Below, one piece after another: positions 7,766-15,280 of a stretch of 64,000 nt of DNA. Position 1 is the first letter of the stretch. Every line of letters begins with the position of its first letter. Under the pieces are notes generated by a model. That model did no database searches, was not told the DNA's origin, and worked only from the letters and a program-made list of their open reading frames with translations. Source of the DNA: Paenibacillus lutrae (GTDB lineage: Bacteria; Bacillota; Bacilli; Paenibacillales; NBRC-103111); NCBI RefSeq assembly GCF_009757775.1, contig NZ_RHLK01000002.1:62001-126000 (forward strand), read 5' to 3'. Made by a program: the position numbers and the translations under genes.

Positions 7766-8986
7766 ATGGATCACATGATATTTGAAGTAGGAACGGCGCT
7801 GTTGTTAGTCGCCATTGCTTCTGTTCTTGCCAGTAAACTGAAATTTTCAATCATTCCCTTTCTGATCATACTGGGGATGCTTGTTGGCCCCCATGCGCCG
7901 ACACTCGGAATAATTGATTTGAAATTTATAGAAAGTCAAGATATGATTGATTTTCTGGGACGCATAGGGGTCTTGTTTCTCCTTTTCTATCTGGGGTTAG
8001 AATTCTCCGTTCCCAAATTAATTAAATCGGGCCGCAATATTGTGGTCGGCGGAAGCGTGTATGTTCTGCTAAACTTCTCCATTGGACTCGCTTATGGCTT
8101 TCTAATCGGCTTTCCTTTGTACGAAACGTTAATTACAGCGGGGATGCTGGCCGTGTCTTCCAGTGCAATTGTAGCGAAGGTGCTGGTTGACCTAAGACGT
8201 ACAGGAAACAATGAAACCGAACTCATCTTAGGAATGATCTTGTTCGATGACATTTTCCTGGCTGTATTCTTATCCATTATGTCGGGGTTGCTGCTTGGCG
8301 GGGCTACATCTGTGGGAGGGACGGTCCTCTCGGTCGGTATCTCCATCGGCTATATGATTTTGTTTTTTATCATCGCCCGAAAAGGCACGAAGATTTTGAA
8401 CAAGCTGTTAAATATCAAATCCAATGAAATCTTTATCATCGTGGTATTTGCTTCTTTATTCTTTATCGCGGGTTTCTCCGAGACCTTGCATGTGGCTGAA
8501 GCCATTGGCGCCCTGCTGTTTGGTCTTGCCTTATCCGAAACCGTACATAGCAAAAGGATTGAACATCTGGTTGTCCCGTTTCGAGATTTCTTCGGTGCCG
8601 TTTTCTTCTTCAGTTTCGGTTTGAGTATTGATCCGCTGACACTGGGGAATGCAGCCTGGCTCGCTATAGGCGCAGCAGTGCTGACGATCATCGCGAACAT
8701 TGTATCGGGGATGATTGCAGGCCGCAGTGCCGGACTATCTCATAAGGCCTCTACGAACATCGGTCTCACGATCATGGCCAGAGGAGAATTTACAATTATT
8801 GTAGCGAATCTGGGAATATCAGCCGGATTACTTCCAATTTTAAAGCCGTTCTCAGCGCTTTATGTACTGATCTTAGCGATTGTCGGGCCTTTACTGACGA
8901 AAGAGTCGAAACACATATATAACGTCATGAACAAAATGTTTAAATGGAGCAAGCCGCAAGAAAAAGTGAAAATGAACGGAAAATGA
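7766..8986 (+). CDS. khtU: K+/H+ antiporter membrane subunit KhtU (CPA2 family)
   Basis: The 406-residue protein has 12-13 membrane segments of the CPA2/KefB fold: LLFYLGLEFSVPKL early, then AVSSSAIVAKVLVDL and GMILFDDIFLAVFLS (the ion-binding Asp-Asp region), and a late NIGLTIMARGEFTIIVA. It lacks the large RCK domain of KefB. The next gene encodes the soluble KhtT partner, which fits the Bacillus KhtTU potassium/proton antiporter used to remove K+ at high pH or during methylglyoxal stress. The ATG has AGGAGG upstream at the rather long distance of 12 nt. Gene order (khtU then khtT) differs from the B. subtilis khtSTU arrangement. Confidence 0.9.
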   Translation: MDHMIFEVGTALLLVAIASVLASKLKFSIIPFLIILGMLVGPHAPTLGIIDLKFIESQDMIDFLGRIGVLFLLFYLGLEFSVPKLIKSGRNIVVGGSVYVLLNFSIGLAYGFLIGFPLYETLITAGMLAVSSSAIVAKVLVDLRRTGNNETELILGMILFDDIFLAVFLSIMSGLLLGGATSVGGTVLSVGISIGYMILFFIIARKGTKILNKLLNIKSNEIFIIVVFASLFFIAGFSETLHVAEAIGALLFGLALSETVHSKRIEHLVVPFRDFFGAVFFFSFGLSIDPLTLGNAAWLAIGAAVLTIIANIVSGMIAGRSAGLSHKASTNIGLTIMARGEFTIIVANLGISAGLLPILKPFSALYVLILAIVGPLLTKESKHIYNVMNKMFKWSKPQEKVKMNGK

Positions 8987-9002
8987 GGGGGAGGTTCTCA
9001 CT

Positions 9003-9491
9003 ATGAGTATTATAAAAGAATCGGATCTGCCGGGTATCGGGAAGAAATATCAGGTGATCACGAGCTCCGGAGACAAAATGGTTATTGTCGTTCATAATGA
9101 CGGCAGAAGAGAAGTGTATCATTTTGAAGATGATAATCCGGACGAAAGTATTTCAATGGTGACCATGGAAGATGAGGAAGCGCGTCAGGTCGCTGCAATT
9201 ATCGGAGGAATGACGTACAAACCGACGGCACTGGAAACGATTGAGGTATCCCTGGAAAATCTGATTATCGAATGGAGCAGGATCGAACCCCACTTTATAA
9301 GTGTCGGGAAATCCATTGCGGAGCTTCAGGTCCGGGAGAGAACAGGGGCAACCATCCTGGCACTCGTGGAGAAGAAAAACCAGAAAATCACACCGGGCCC
9401 GGATGATATCATCTCGGCGGACATGACGGTCGTAATGGCCGGCGAAAGAAAGCAGATTAAACTGCTTAAAGAGCTGCTGCTGCACGGCTGA
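9003..9491 (+). CDS. khtT: KhtT, regulatory RCK_C subunit of the K+/H+ antiporter
   Basis: The 162-residue soluble protein opens with KESDLPGIGKKYQVIT and carries an N-terminal beta-rich domain (about 1-70) followed by a TrkA-C/RCK_C domain (about 78-160, ending ADMTVVMAGERKQIKLLKEL). In B. subtilis the RCK_C domain of KhtT binds cyclic di-AMP, which opens KhtU and so links K+ content to the second messenger; the same is inferred here. It starts 16 bp after khtU with a strong GGGGGAGG ribosome site, so the two are cotranslated from one mRNA. Confidence 0.9.
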   Translation: MSIIKESDLPGIGKKYQVITSSGDKMVIVVHNDGRREVYHFEDDNPDESISMVTMEDEEARQVAAIIGGMTYKPTALETIEVSLENLIIEWSRIEPHFISVGKSIAELQVRERTGATILALVEKKNQKITPGPDDIISADMTVVMAGERKQIKLLKELLLHG

Positions 9492-9589
9492 ACAGGCAAG
9501 CGTAGTGGTTTCAGCCGTGCCGCATGTCATGGTGCAGCATTCTTTAACGCGGATCCGTGTTATATCCGCATCCATGCAGAATGAACAGC

Positions 9590-9623
9590 AAAAAGCCGAT
9601 CCCGGCTGCGGGATCGGCTTTTT
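9590..9623. terminator. Bidirectional terminator
   Basis: A perfect 14-bp stem (9590-9603 with 9610-9623) has a 6-nt loop and A/T tracts at both ends. It lies between khtT and the convergent LapA-like gene. Confidence 0.9.
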
Positions 9624-9643
9624 GCCGCACGGTTATGGCTGTT

Positions 9644-10051
9644 CTAGACGTCACCGTCTCCCGAGTCTCTGCGGCTGCCGAACCGTTTGCTCGGCGGATT
9701 GTCATTCATAGGAGTCGGCTGATTATCACGATCTAGAGAAGTTGAAGATAACGGCGAGGACGAGGACTCCAAAGTTGCATTTGTGTCCGTGGATGACGGA
9801 GAGGTTCCGAGCCTTTTTCTTAATTCACGAATCTCTTTGCTCATCTGCACTTGGCGCAGAATTCCGAATAAACCTACAATAAGTCCGCCTAATACAGTGG
9901 AAATGACGATAACGAGAATGAGAGGAGCATTGGTCTCGACGAATAGAAAGTTGACGCGGACACGGTCCATATTAACCACGGCGAATACAGTGGTCAGCAG
10001 GGCGAATAGCAAGGCCCCGATGGACAGCCATTGAACACGGCCTGATTTCAT
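9644..10051 (-). CDS. LapA-domain (DUF1049) small membrane protein
   Basis: This 135-residue protein has two membrane helices near the N-terminus (about residues 8-30 and 43-67) separated by a short NMDRVRVNFLFVET hairpin, the LapA/DUF1049 pattern. A basic coiled segment (MSKEIRELRKRLG) and a disordered Ser/Thr/Asp-rich tail follow. The family is found in Gram-positives that have no lipopolysaccharide, so the LPS-assembly name does not apply; the role is unknown. AAGGAG lies about 10 nt before the ATG at 10051. It sits downstream of pepF, but a terminator lies between them. Confidence 0.75.
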   Translation of the reverse strand: MKSGRVQWLSIGALLFALLTTVFAVVNMDRVRVNFLFVETNAPLILVIVISTVLGGLIVGLFGILRQVQMSKEIRELRKRLGTSPSSTDTNATLESSSSPLSSTSLDRDNQPTPMNDNPPSKRFGSRRDSGDGDV

Positions 10052-10079
10052 GGGCAAATCACTCCTTCCCCTTAAGTCA

Positions 10080-10112
10080 AGAAAGGGCCGTGACATGTCA
10101 CCGGCCCTTTCT
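10080..10112 (-). terminator. Terminator of pepF
   Basis: Near-perfect inverted repeat (10080-10095 with 10096-10112, one extra base), ending on the minus strand with TTTCTTGA. It lies between pepF and the LapA-like gene. Confidence 0.7.
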
Positions 10113-10135
10113 GATGAAGGTTAACCCCGTGCAGA

Positions 10136-12037
10136 TTACTTTGTCAGCTCTTCCATCTGATCCAGCAGTGAGGAGAATACGCTCATAGCCTGCTTAATCG
10201 GTTCGGGAGAGGACATATCCACACCGGCTTTTTTCAGAATGTTAATGGAATAATCGCTTCCGCCGCTCTTCAAGAAGCCCAGGTAGCGTTCGACCGCAGG
10301 CTGGCCTTCGTCCAGGATCTGCTTGGAGAAGCTCGTAGCGGCTGAGAAGCCGGTCGCATATTTATAGACATAGAAGCTGTTATAGAAGTGGGGGATGCGC
10401 GCCCATTCCATTTCGATGTCTTGATCCACTACCATCTCTTTACCATGATAGAGAGTGTTTAAATCATAATAAATTTTGCTGAATTCCTGAGCGGTCAACG
10501 ATTCGCCCTGTTCCGTTTTCTCATGGGTGATTTTCTCGAATTCAGCGAACATGGTCTGACGGAACACCGTCGTACGGAACTGATCTGCGTAATAAGTCAG
10601 GAGGTAAAGCTTCTTTTTAGGATCATCCGTGTTTTTGAGCAGGTGATCCATCAAGAGAGCCTCATTCAACGTCGAAGCCACTTCAGCCAGGAAAATGGTG
10701 TACTGGGCATCGCGGTAAGGCTGGTTCTCATCAGAGAGGTAAGAGTGAATGGCATGACCCATCTCGTGGGCTAAGGTAAACATGCTGTTCAGGTTGTCTT
10801 TATGATTCAGCAGCACATAAGGATGCGTGCCGTATGCTCCCCAACTGTAGGCTCCGCTGCGCTTGTTCTGGTTCTCATAAATGTCGATCCAGCCGTTCTT
10901 GTAGCCGTCTTCCAGAATGTTCACATAAGTCTGGCCCAGCGGCGCAAGGCTTTCCTTGATGGTTTCTTTCGCTTCATCATACGTAATCTTCATTTGAAGA
11001 TCGTCGACAAGCGGGACGAACAGGTCATACATGTGGAGTTCGTCTAATTTGAGCAATTTCTTACGCAGCTTCATGTAACGCTGCAGCAGCGGAAGAGACT
11101 CATGAATCGTATCAATCAGATTCGTATAGACTTCCGGCTTAATATTGTCTCCGAACAAGGACATTTCCAGCACGGACGGATATTTGCGCGCCTGCGAATA
11201 GAACAGGTTCTTGTTGATGTTCGAAGAAAGAGTAGCCGCGATGGTATTCTTCTGTTTCGAATAGGTCTCATAGACCGCTTTAAAAGCCTGCTCGCGCACC
11301 TTACGGTCCCGGCTTTCGAGGAACTGGATGTAGCTTCCGTGGGTCAGCTCTGTCTCTTCGCCGTTCTCATTCTTGACTTTGGGGAACTTCATGTCGGCAT
11401 TGTTAATCATTCCGAAAATGTTGCTCGGAGCCCCGGACATATTGCCGGCCATCGCAAGAAGCGCTTCCTCGTCCTTGGATAGAACGTGCGGTTTCTGCCG
11501 GATCATTTCTTCCAGCGTAGATTTATACGGCTTCAGTTCCGGACTGCTTACAAGGGATTTCAACTGATCGTCGGAGAGGCTCAGGATCTCAGGAGAGATG
11601 AAGGACAACGCTTGGCTGACTTCCACACTGAGCTTCTGCGCCTTATCTGACAAAGCCTGGTACACCGGATCCGTCATGTCTTCATGGTGCTTCATATTTG
11701 AATACACATAAAGTCTTTCGGTATGTAAAGAAATGTCGTCTTCAAGCTGGAAGCATTGTTTTACCGTTGCAGCGTCGCTCAGTTTACCCGCATACTGCTT
11801 AATTTTACCGAGTGATTCTTTCGTTTCGTTGTATTCTTTATTCCAAGCCTCTTGACTCGCAAAAAGATCTTGCAGATTCCAGCGGTGTTCAGCCGGTACG
11901 TCTTTACGAACGGGAATTCGGTTCATCGGAACCCTCCTGACAGATGATTTCGGATTGGGGGCCGAATGTGCGCCGCTGCCGGGAACCAGCGTAGACGCAA
12001 GCAGTCCGGCTAAAGCAAGGATCGGTATGAAACGCAT
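10136..12037 (-). CDS. pepF: Oligoendopeptidase F (M3B family), with possible signal peptide
   Basis: A zinc oligopeptidase. The HExxH site is in FTLAHEMGHAIHSYLS, and the third ligand Glu lies in FLAEVASTLNEALL about 27 residues later. The family runs about 595-605 residues and starts close to NRIPVRKDVPAEHRWNL, as in cytosolic PepF. Here the frame continues upstream for about 37 more residues that look like a secretion signal: MRFIPILALAGLLASTLVPG, then SGAHSA. The long form would start at ATG 12037 (GGGAG 10 nt before). A short form could start at ATG 11926, which has a perfect AGGAGG 6 nt before it. Both starts lie downstream of one promoter. The enzyme normally cleaves peptides of about 7-17 residues inside the cell; export would be unusual. 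Family call is firm, start is not. Confidence 0.9.
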   Translation of the reverse strand: MRFIPILALAGLLASTLVPGSGAHSAPNPKSSVRRVPMNRIPVRKDVPAEHRWNLQDLFASQEAWNKEYNETKESLGKIKQYAGKLSDAATVKQCFQLEDDISLHTERLYVYSNMKHHEDMTDPVYQALSDKAQKLSVEVSQALSFISPEILSLSDDQLKSLVSSPELKPYKSTLEEMIRQKPHVLSKDEEALLAMAGNMSGAPSNIFGMINNADMKFPKVKNENGEETELTHGSYIQFLESRDRKVREQAFKAVYETYSKQKNTIAATLSSNINKNLFYSQARKYPSVLEMSLFGDNIKPEVYTNLIDTIHESLPLLQRYMKLRKKLLKLDELHMYDLFVPLVDDLQMKITYDEAKETIKESLAPLGQTYVNILEDGYKNGWIDIYENQNKRSGAYSWGAYGTHPYVLLNHKDNLNSMFTLAHEMGHAIHSYLSDENQPYRDAQYTIFLAEVASTLNEALLMDHLLKNTDDPKKKLYLLTYYADQFRTTVFRQTMFAEFEKITHEKTEQGESLTAQEFSKIYYDLNTLYHGKEMVVDQDIEMEWARIPHFYNSFYVYKYATGFSAATSFSKQILDEGQPAVERYLGFLKSGGSDYSINILKKAGVDMSSPEPIKQAMSVFSSLLDQMEELTK

Positions 12038-12112
12038 AGAGATCACGCTCCCGGACGGATTTTCCCCGGAGGGAATCTCATCCTAGTATGGCCGATCAGC
12101 AAGCTAATTATC

Positions 12113-12141
12113 ATTATAGGGGAATGTGTTTGTGAAGTAAA
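12113..12141 (-). promoter_or_regulatory. Promoter of pepF
   Basis: On the minus strand, TTTACT (12141-12136) and TATAAT (12118-12113) are separated by 17 bp. The start point would fall near 12106, upstream of both candidate start codons. Confidence 0.55.
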
Positions 12142-12147
12142 TTCGGC

Positions 12148-12339
12148 CTATTGTCCCGTACTTCCAAGCTTGAACAAGGAGATGACGACAAGAGAGAACG
12201 AACATAGCACCATGATCAGCGCAAAAATAGCCATCGGCCTTTTCATATGATCGGGCAGCCGGCTGCGGGAGAGAAGCACGATACAGGCCAGTGCGAAGCC
12301 TGCAATCACAAACAGAAGCACATCATTAAAAAAACTCAT
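12148..12339 (-). CDS. Small two-helix membrane protein
   Basis: This 63-residue protein has two hydrophobic segments (FFNDVLLFVIAGFALACIVL and AIFALIMVLCSFSLVVISLF) joined by a basic loop RSRLPDHMKRP. I do not recognise the family. The ATG at 12339 has AGGAGG 11 nt upstream; a GTG at 12351 is in frame but overlaps the ribosome site. It lies between the terC terminator and pepF and may have its own promoter. Confidence 0.65.
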   Translation of the reverse strand: MSFFNDVLLFVIAGFALACIVLLSRSRLPDHMKRPMAIFALIMVLCSFSLVVISLFKLGSTGQ

Positions 12340-12444
12340 ACCCGTTATCACCTCCTGTTTAATCGTTTATTTCGCAAAGATCTGCTGGTATGTATTCGGT
12401 TTTGAAACGGTGATTTCCTGTCTAAGGGCGGAACCTAACAAGAA

Positions 12445-12476
12445 AACCCGCCTCCTTTCCGCGAAAGGGGCGGGTT
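12445..12476 (-). terminator. Terminator of the TerC gene
   Basis: A 14-bp stem with a single bulge (12445-12459 with 12463-12476) has a 3-nt loop and is followed on the minus strand by TTTTCTTG. Confidence 0.85.
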
Positions 12477-12508
12477 CGGTGATACTAAGTTGTTAGGGAA
12501 GAATAAGA

Positions 12509-13333
12509 TCAGCCTGCAGTCTTTGTCGGATCGCTGCCGACTTTGACCAGGACAAGACGGCCATTCGAATCGGCTTGAACCTTGAAGCTGTCTTCAGGAG
12601 CGATATTGGCCTCGTGACCCAGTTGTTTGGGCAGGGTAAGCTGGCCGCGGTCGTTAATCTTGACCGAATAGCCCGACAGCTTAACGACGTAGCCCGTTAC
12701 CAGGACGCCCACCACAATGACGGCGACGAAGAGCCATTTAACGATCGGATTAGCGACGAAATAGTCGTGCATGATAAACTTCTCTTCGGTAAGCATTTTG
12801 GCTGCTGTGAAGGCCAGTACACCGGAACCGATGTACATCACGATCGGGAAGCGGTCCACCACTTTAATGAATAGTGTGCTTCCCCATACGATAATCGGCA
12901 CCGAGATGAGAAGTCCGATGATCACCAGGCCGATATGCCCGTGAGCCGCACCGGCAATTGCGATTACGTTATCGATTCCCATTGCTGCGTCAGCCACAAT
13001 AATCGTTGTAATCGCAGCACCGACTGTATTCTTTGCCTGGACATTCGTATGGTCGTTCTTATCTGTCAGCAATTTGACAGCAATCCAGATGAGCATCAAG
13101 CCCCCGATGAAGAGAAGGCCAGGAACCTTGAGCAGATACACGACGAGCACCGTGGCTACGACACGAATCCCTACCGCACCCGCGGTACCCCATAGAATAA
13201 CCCGCTTTTGCAGGTTCTTGGGTACGTTCTTGGCTGCCATACCGATGACGATGGCATTATCACCCGCTAGGACCAAGTCAATTACGATGATGTTGAGCAA
13301 GGTGATTAATGTTGCTGCTGATAACCAGTCCAT
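12509..13333 (-). CDS. TerC-family metal exporter (YjbE-like) with C-terminal AbrB-like domain
   Basis: Residues 1 to about 215 form a 7-TM TerC domain with its acidic intramembrane motifs IDLVLAGDNAIVIGMAA (19-35) and VADAAMGIDNVIAIAG (113-128). Family members such as Bacillus YjbE/YkoY export or insert Mn2+. The yybP-ykoY Mn riboswitch just upstream supports a manganese role. Members of this subgroup are often near 220 residues; this one has 274. Residues 222-265 (SVKINDRGQLTLPKQL, then PEDSFKV and LVLVKV) match the SpoVT/AbrB swapped-hairpin fold, with the usual RG-x-LTLPK core. That domain would face the cytoplasm and normally binds DNA or dimerises. The gene is monocistronic with its own terminator. 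Confidence 0.88.
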   Translation of the reverse strand: MDWLSAATLITLLNIIVIDLVLAGDNAIVIGMAAKNVPKNLQKRVILWGTAGAVGIRVVATVLVVYLLKVPGLLFIGGLMLIWIAVKLLTDKNDHTNVQAKNTVGAAITTIIVADAAMGIDNVIAIAGAAHGHIGLVIIGLLISVPIIVWGSTLFIKVVDRFPIVMYIGSGVLAFTAAKMLTEEKFIMHDYFVANPIVKWLFVAVIVVGVLVTGYVVKLSGYSVKINDRGQLTLPKQLGHEANIAPEDSFKVQADSNGRLVLVKVGSDPTKTAG

Positions 13334-13403
13334 GATAGTAGATTCACTCCTTCAACTTATAAGTATGTTTTGCAGGACAGGGACTTCTAATTCGGTCAGA
13401 AAC

Positions 13404-13441
13404 TAAAAAATGCCCTACCGAATTTCGGTAAAGGCATTTTC
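13404..13441 (-). terminator. Expression-platform terminator of the Mn riboswitch
   Basis: Hairpin (about 13406-13422 with 13424-13440, a few mismatches), followed on the minus strand by a run of T residues. It lies between the aptamer and the terC start, so metal binding would decide whether it forms. Confidence 0.8.
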
Positions 13442-13454
13442 TCAATGGAAAAAA

Positions 13455-13566
13455 CCTTCACCAGTCATGCTGGCAAAGGTCTTGCTAACAACGTTACGTT
13501 GCCAATAAAGCCGGGGCTATTAACCCGAACTGACGACTTTACTGTGGCAGCTACTCCCCTTTGAGC
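13455..13566 (-). ncRNA. yybP-ykoY manganese riboswitch
   Basis: The minus strand reads AAAGGGGAGTAGCTG at the 5' side, then AAAGTCGTCAGTTCGG, CCCCGGCTTTATTGG and AGCAAGACCTTTGCC at the 3' side. These are the conserved blocks of the yybP-ykoY element, in order, with P1 formed by AAAGG and CCTTT. The class senses Mn2+ and normally turns on Mn exporters by preventing a terminator. Here it precedes a TerC gene, which is one of the standard targets. Confidence 0.95.
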
Positions 13567-13595
13567 GTCCCGAACATTCAGTTTTCTGTGTGATC

Positions 13596-13625
13596 AGTAT
13601 AACGCGCATTTTGTCATGACGTCAA
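13596..13625 (-). promoter_or_regulatory. Promoter of the riboswitch-terC transcript
   Basis: On the minus strand TTGACG (13625-13620) and TATACT (13601-13596) are separated by 18 bp. The start point would fall just before the aptamer. Confidence 0.75.
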
Positions 13626-13645
13626 GTCCTTGACTAGCCTGATTT

Positions 13646-13888
13646 TTAAACGCTGCGGAAAGCTTCCATCATGGTGTTATATTCTTCTTCCGTACCTTCG
13701 TACTTGTCCTTGGGGAAACGGTCATTGGCCCATTTCATCAAAGCGGGCCGGCTCATAAAGGTGTGTGTGTCCTCGCCCCATTGATCTGATATTTCACGAA
13801 GGATCAGGCGGGAGCCGTTTACTTCAACCGTAATCATGTTCCATTTGTCTTTTTTGAAGATAACATGCTTTTTTATCGCGTGTGACAT
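13646..13888 (-). CDS. Conserved small protein of unknown function
   Basis: This 80-residue soluble protein begins MSHAIKKHVIFKKDKWNMIT and contains a Trp- and Phe-rich middle (ISDQWGEDTHTFMSRPALMKWANDRF) and a Glu-rich C-terminus. I do not recognise a family, but a strong ribosome site (AAAGGAG, 8 nt before ATG) and codon use like the neighbours support a real gene. It ends just upstream of the terC promoter and is transcribed in the same direction. Confidence 0.7.
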   Translation of the reverse strand: MSHAIKKHVIFKKDKWNMITVEVNGSRLILREISDQWGEDTHTFMSRPALMKWANDRFPKDKYEGTEEEYNTMMEAFRSV

Positions 13889-14136
13889 GAGAAATTCTCC
13901 TTTAGCTATTAAAGATGAAGGGACGAATGTAAAGGTAAGAATGCCCCAACTGTTCCGATCTTACTTTAGCATAAGGCCAGTAAAATTTCACTAGCCATCC
14001 GGGCGATAAGGTGGTAGAATCCTTTCAATATCCTTTATTGGAAAAGTGTGGATATTAAAAAGACCGATTCATGTGGAGTACATGGGTGGTCGGGACAAAG
14101 CTGAGAAAAGTTGAGCTGAGATGAGGAGAGTTTGCT

Positions 14137-14871
14137 ATGCAAAACAAAGTAAGATTTTATGAACAAACCGGGGTGGCGATGACTTGCCGTAATTTCAGCG
14201 AGTACCTGCATATGTTTGACTTGCAGGAAGAACATCTGCTGGGACGGAAGATTCTCGACACCGGAGCGGGCGCTTCTTCTTTTACCGCGGAAGCTGTCCG
14301 AAGAGGCATTGACGCTTATGCCGCCGATCCTTTATACAGCGAGGATGCCGCAGGGCTGGAAGAACGGGGCCGGAATGAAATCGGCAAGTTCGTTGCGAAG
14401 CTCACGGAACGGCAGCATCTGTTTAACTGGGATCTGTACGGAGGACCGGAGCAGCTGCGGGCAATTCGTGAACAATCGTTCGAAGCATTTTTGACTCATT
14501 ACAAAGCCGATAGCCGCTTGAATAGATATACAGCCGCCTCTCTGCCGGCACTGCCCTATGAGAAGGAATCCTTTGATTTAATTCTGTGCAGCCACTTCCT
14601 GTTTTTGTATGCAGAGCAGTTTGATCAGGAGTTTCATAGGCAGGCCTTGGAAGAGCTTTTGCGCATATGCCGGCCCGGGGGAGAGGTAAGAATTTATCCG
14701 CTGCTGGCTTTTGACGGCAGCCGTTATGAACATCTGCCAGCCCTGATCAAGCAGCTTGGAACCAAGGAGATTTCAGTTGAATTCCGCCCGACAAAATTGG
14801 CATTTATCCCCGGTTCATATGACTATTTGACCCTCCGTAAACTTGCTGCGAAAGGGGTTTCAAGTAGTTGA
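14137..14871 (+). CDS. Class I SAM-dependent methyltransferase, substrate unknown
   Basis: This 244-residue protein contains a SAM-binding glycine motif ILDTGAGASSFTAEAVRRG (about residues 36-54) followed by AYAADPLY, and a motif-IV-like DLILCSHFLFLYAEQFD (about 148-164). A post-motif RICRPGGEVRIYPLL resembles the canonical LRPGG turn of small-molecule methyltransferases. A long insertion (about 70-135) separates the two parts of the Rossmann fold. GAGGAG lies about 8 nt before the ATG. The promoter of the cold-shock gene overlaps its last codons. I cannot assign a substrate. Confidence 0.8.
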   Translation: MQNKVRFYEQTGVAMTCRNFSEYLHMFDLQEEHLLGRKILDTGAGASSFTAEAVRRGIDAYAADPLYSEDAAGLEERGRNEIGKFVAKLTERQHLFNWDLYGGPEQLRAIREQSFEAFLTHYKADSRLNRYTAASLPALPYEKESFDLILCSHFLFLYAEQFDQEFHRQALEELLRICRPGGEVRIYPLLAFDGSRYEHLPALIKQLGTKEISVEFRPTKLAFIPGSYDYLTLRKLAAKGVSSS

Positions 14872-14896
14872 ACTGGCAGACAAAGGATGATATAAT
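14868..14896 (+). promoter_or_regulatory. Promoter of the cold-shock protein gene
   Basis: TTGAAC (14868-14873) and a perfect TATAAT (14891-14896) with 17-bp spacing. The -35 box overlaps the stop codon of the methyltransferase. The 5' UTR includes a small CGCCA/TGGCG hairpin (14906-14919) just before AGGAGG. Confidence 0.8.
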
Positions 14897-14941
14897 ATCC
14901 ATATTCGCCAAAGATGGCGATACATTTAGGAGGTTGTTCAC

Positions 14942-15139
14942 TTGAAAGGTACAGTTAAATGGTTTAACGCAGAGAAGGGCTATGGCTTCATCTCAGTAGA
15001 AGGCGGCGAAGACGTATTTGTACATTTTTCCGCTATTCAAGGCGATGGATTCAAAACTCTTGACGAAGGCCAAGAAGTAGAATTCGAGATCACGGATGGT
15101 AACCGCGGTCCTCAAGCAGCTAACGTCACCAAGTTATAA
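14942..15139 (+). CDS. Cold-shock protein (CspA/CspB family)
   Basis: The 65-residue OB-fold protein has both RNA-binding motifs: KGYGFISV (RNP1) and DVFVHFSAI (RNP2), with [12 protein letters not shown] at the start and GPQAANV near the end. It binds single-stranded RNA and DNA as a chaperone and antiterminator, and accumulates in cold or stationary phase. The start is TTG at 14942, fixed by AGGAGG 8 nt upstream and by family length (65-67 residues). It is monocistronic with a strong promoter and terminator. Confidence 0.97.
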   Translation: MKGTVKWFNAEKGYGFISVEGGEDVFVHFSAIQGDGFKTLDEGQEVEFEITDGNRGPQAANVTKL

Positions 15140-15186
15140 GATCCAGGGATAACCACCTTCTTATAAATAGTGTCATAGCAAACCGA

Positions 15187-15224
15187 GACAGCTCCCGATC
15201 GCAAGATTGGGAACTGTCTTTTTT
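15187..15224 (+). terminator. Terminator of the cold-shock gene
   Basis: A 14-bp stem with one mismatch (15187-15200 with 15205-15218), a GCAA tetraloop and a run of six T residues. Confidence 0.93.
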
Positions 15225-15280
15225 GCGTGGATTCGTGTAAACTTAAGAGTACATTCTTAATCGTTAGGAGCGTTACTATT

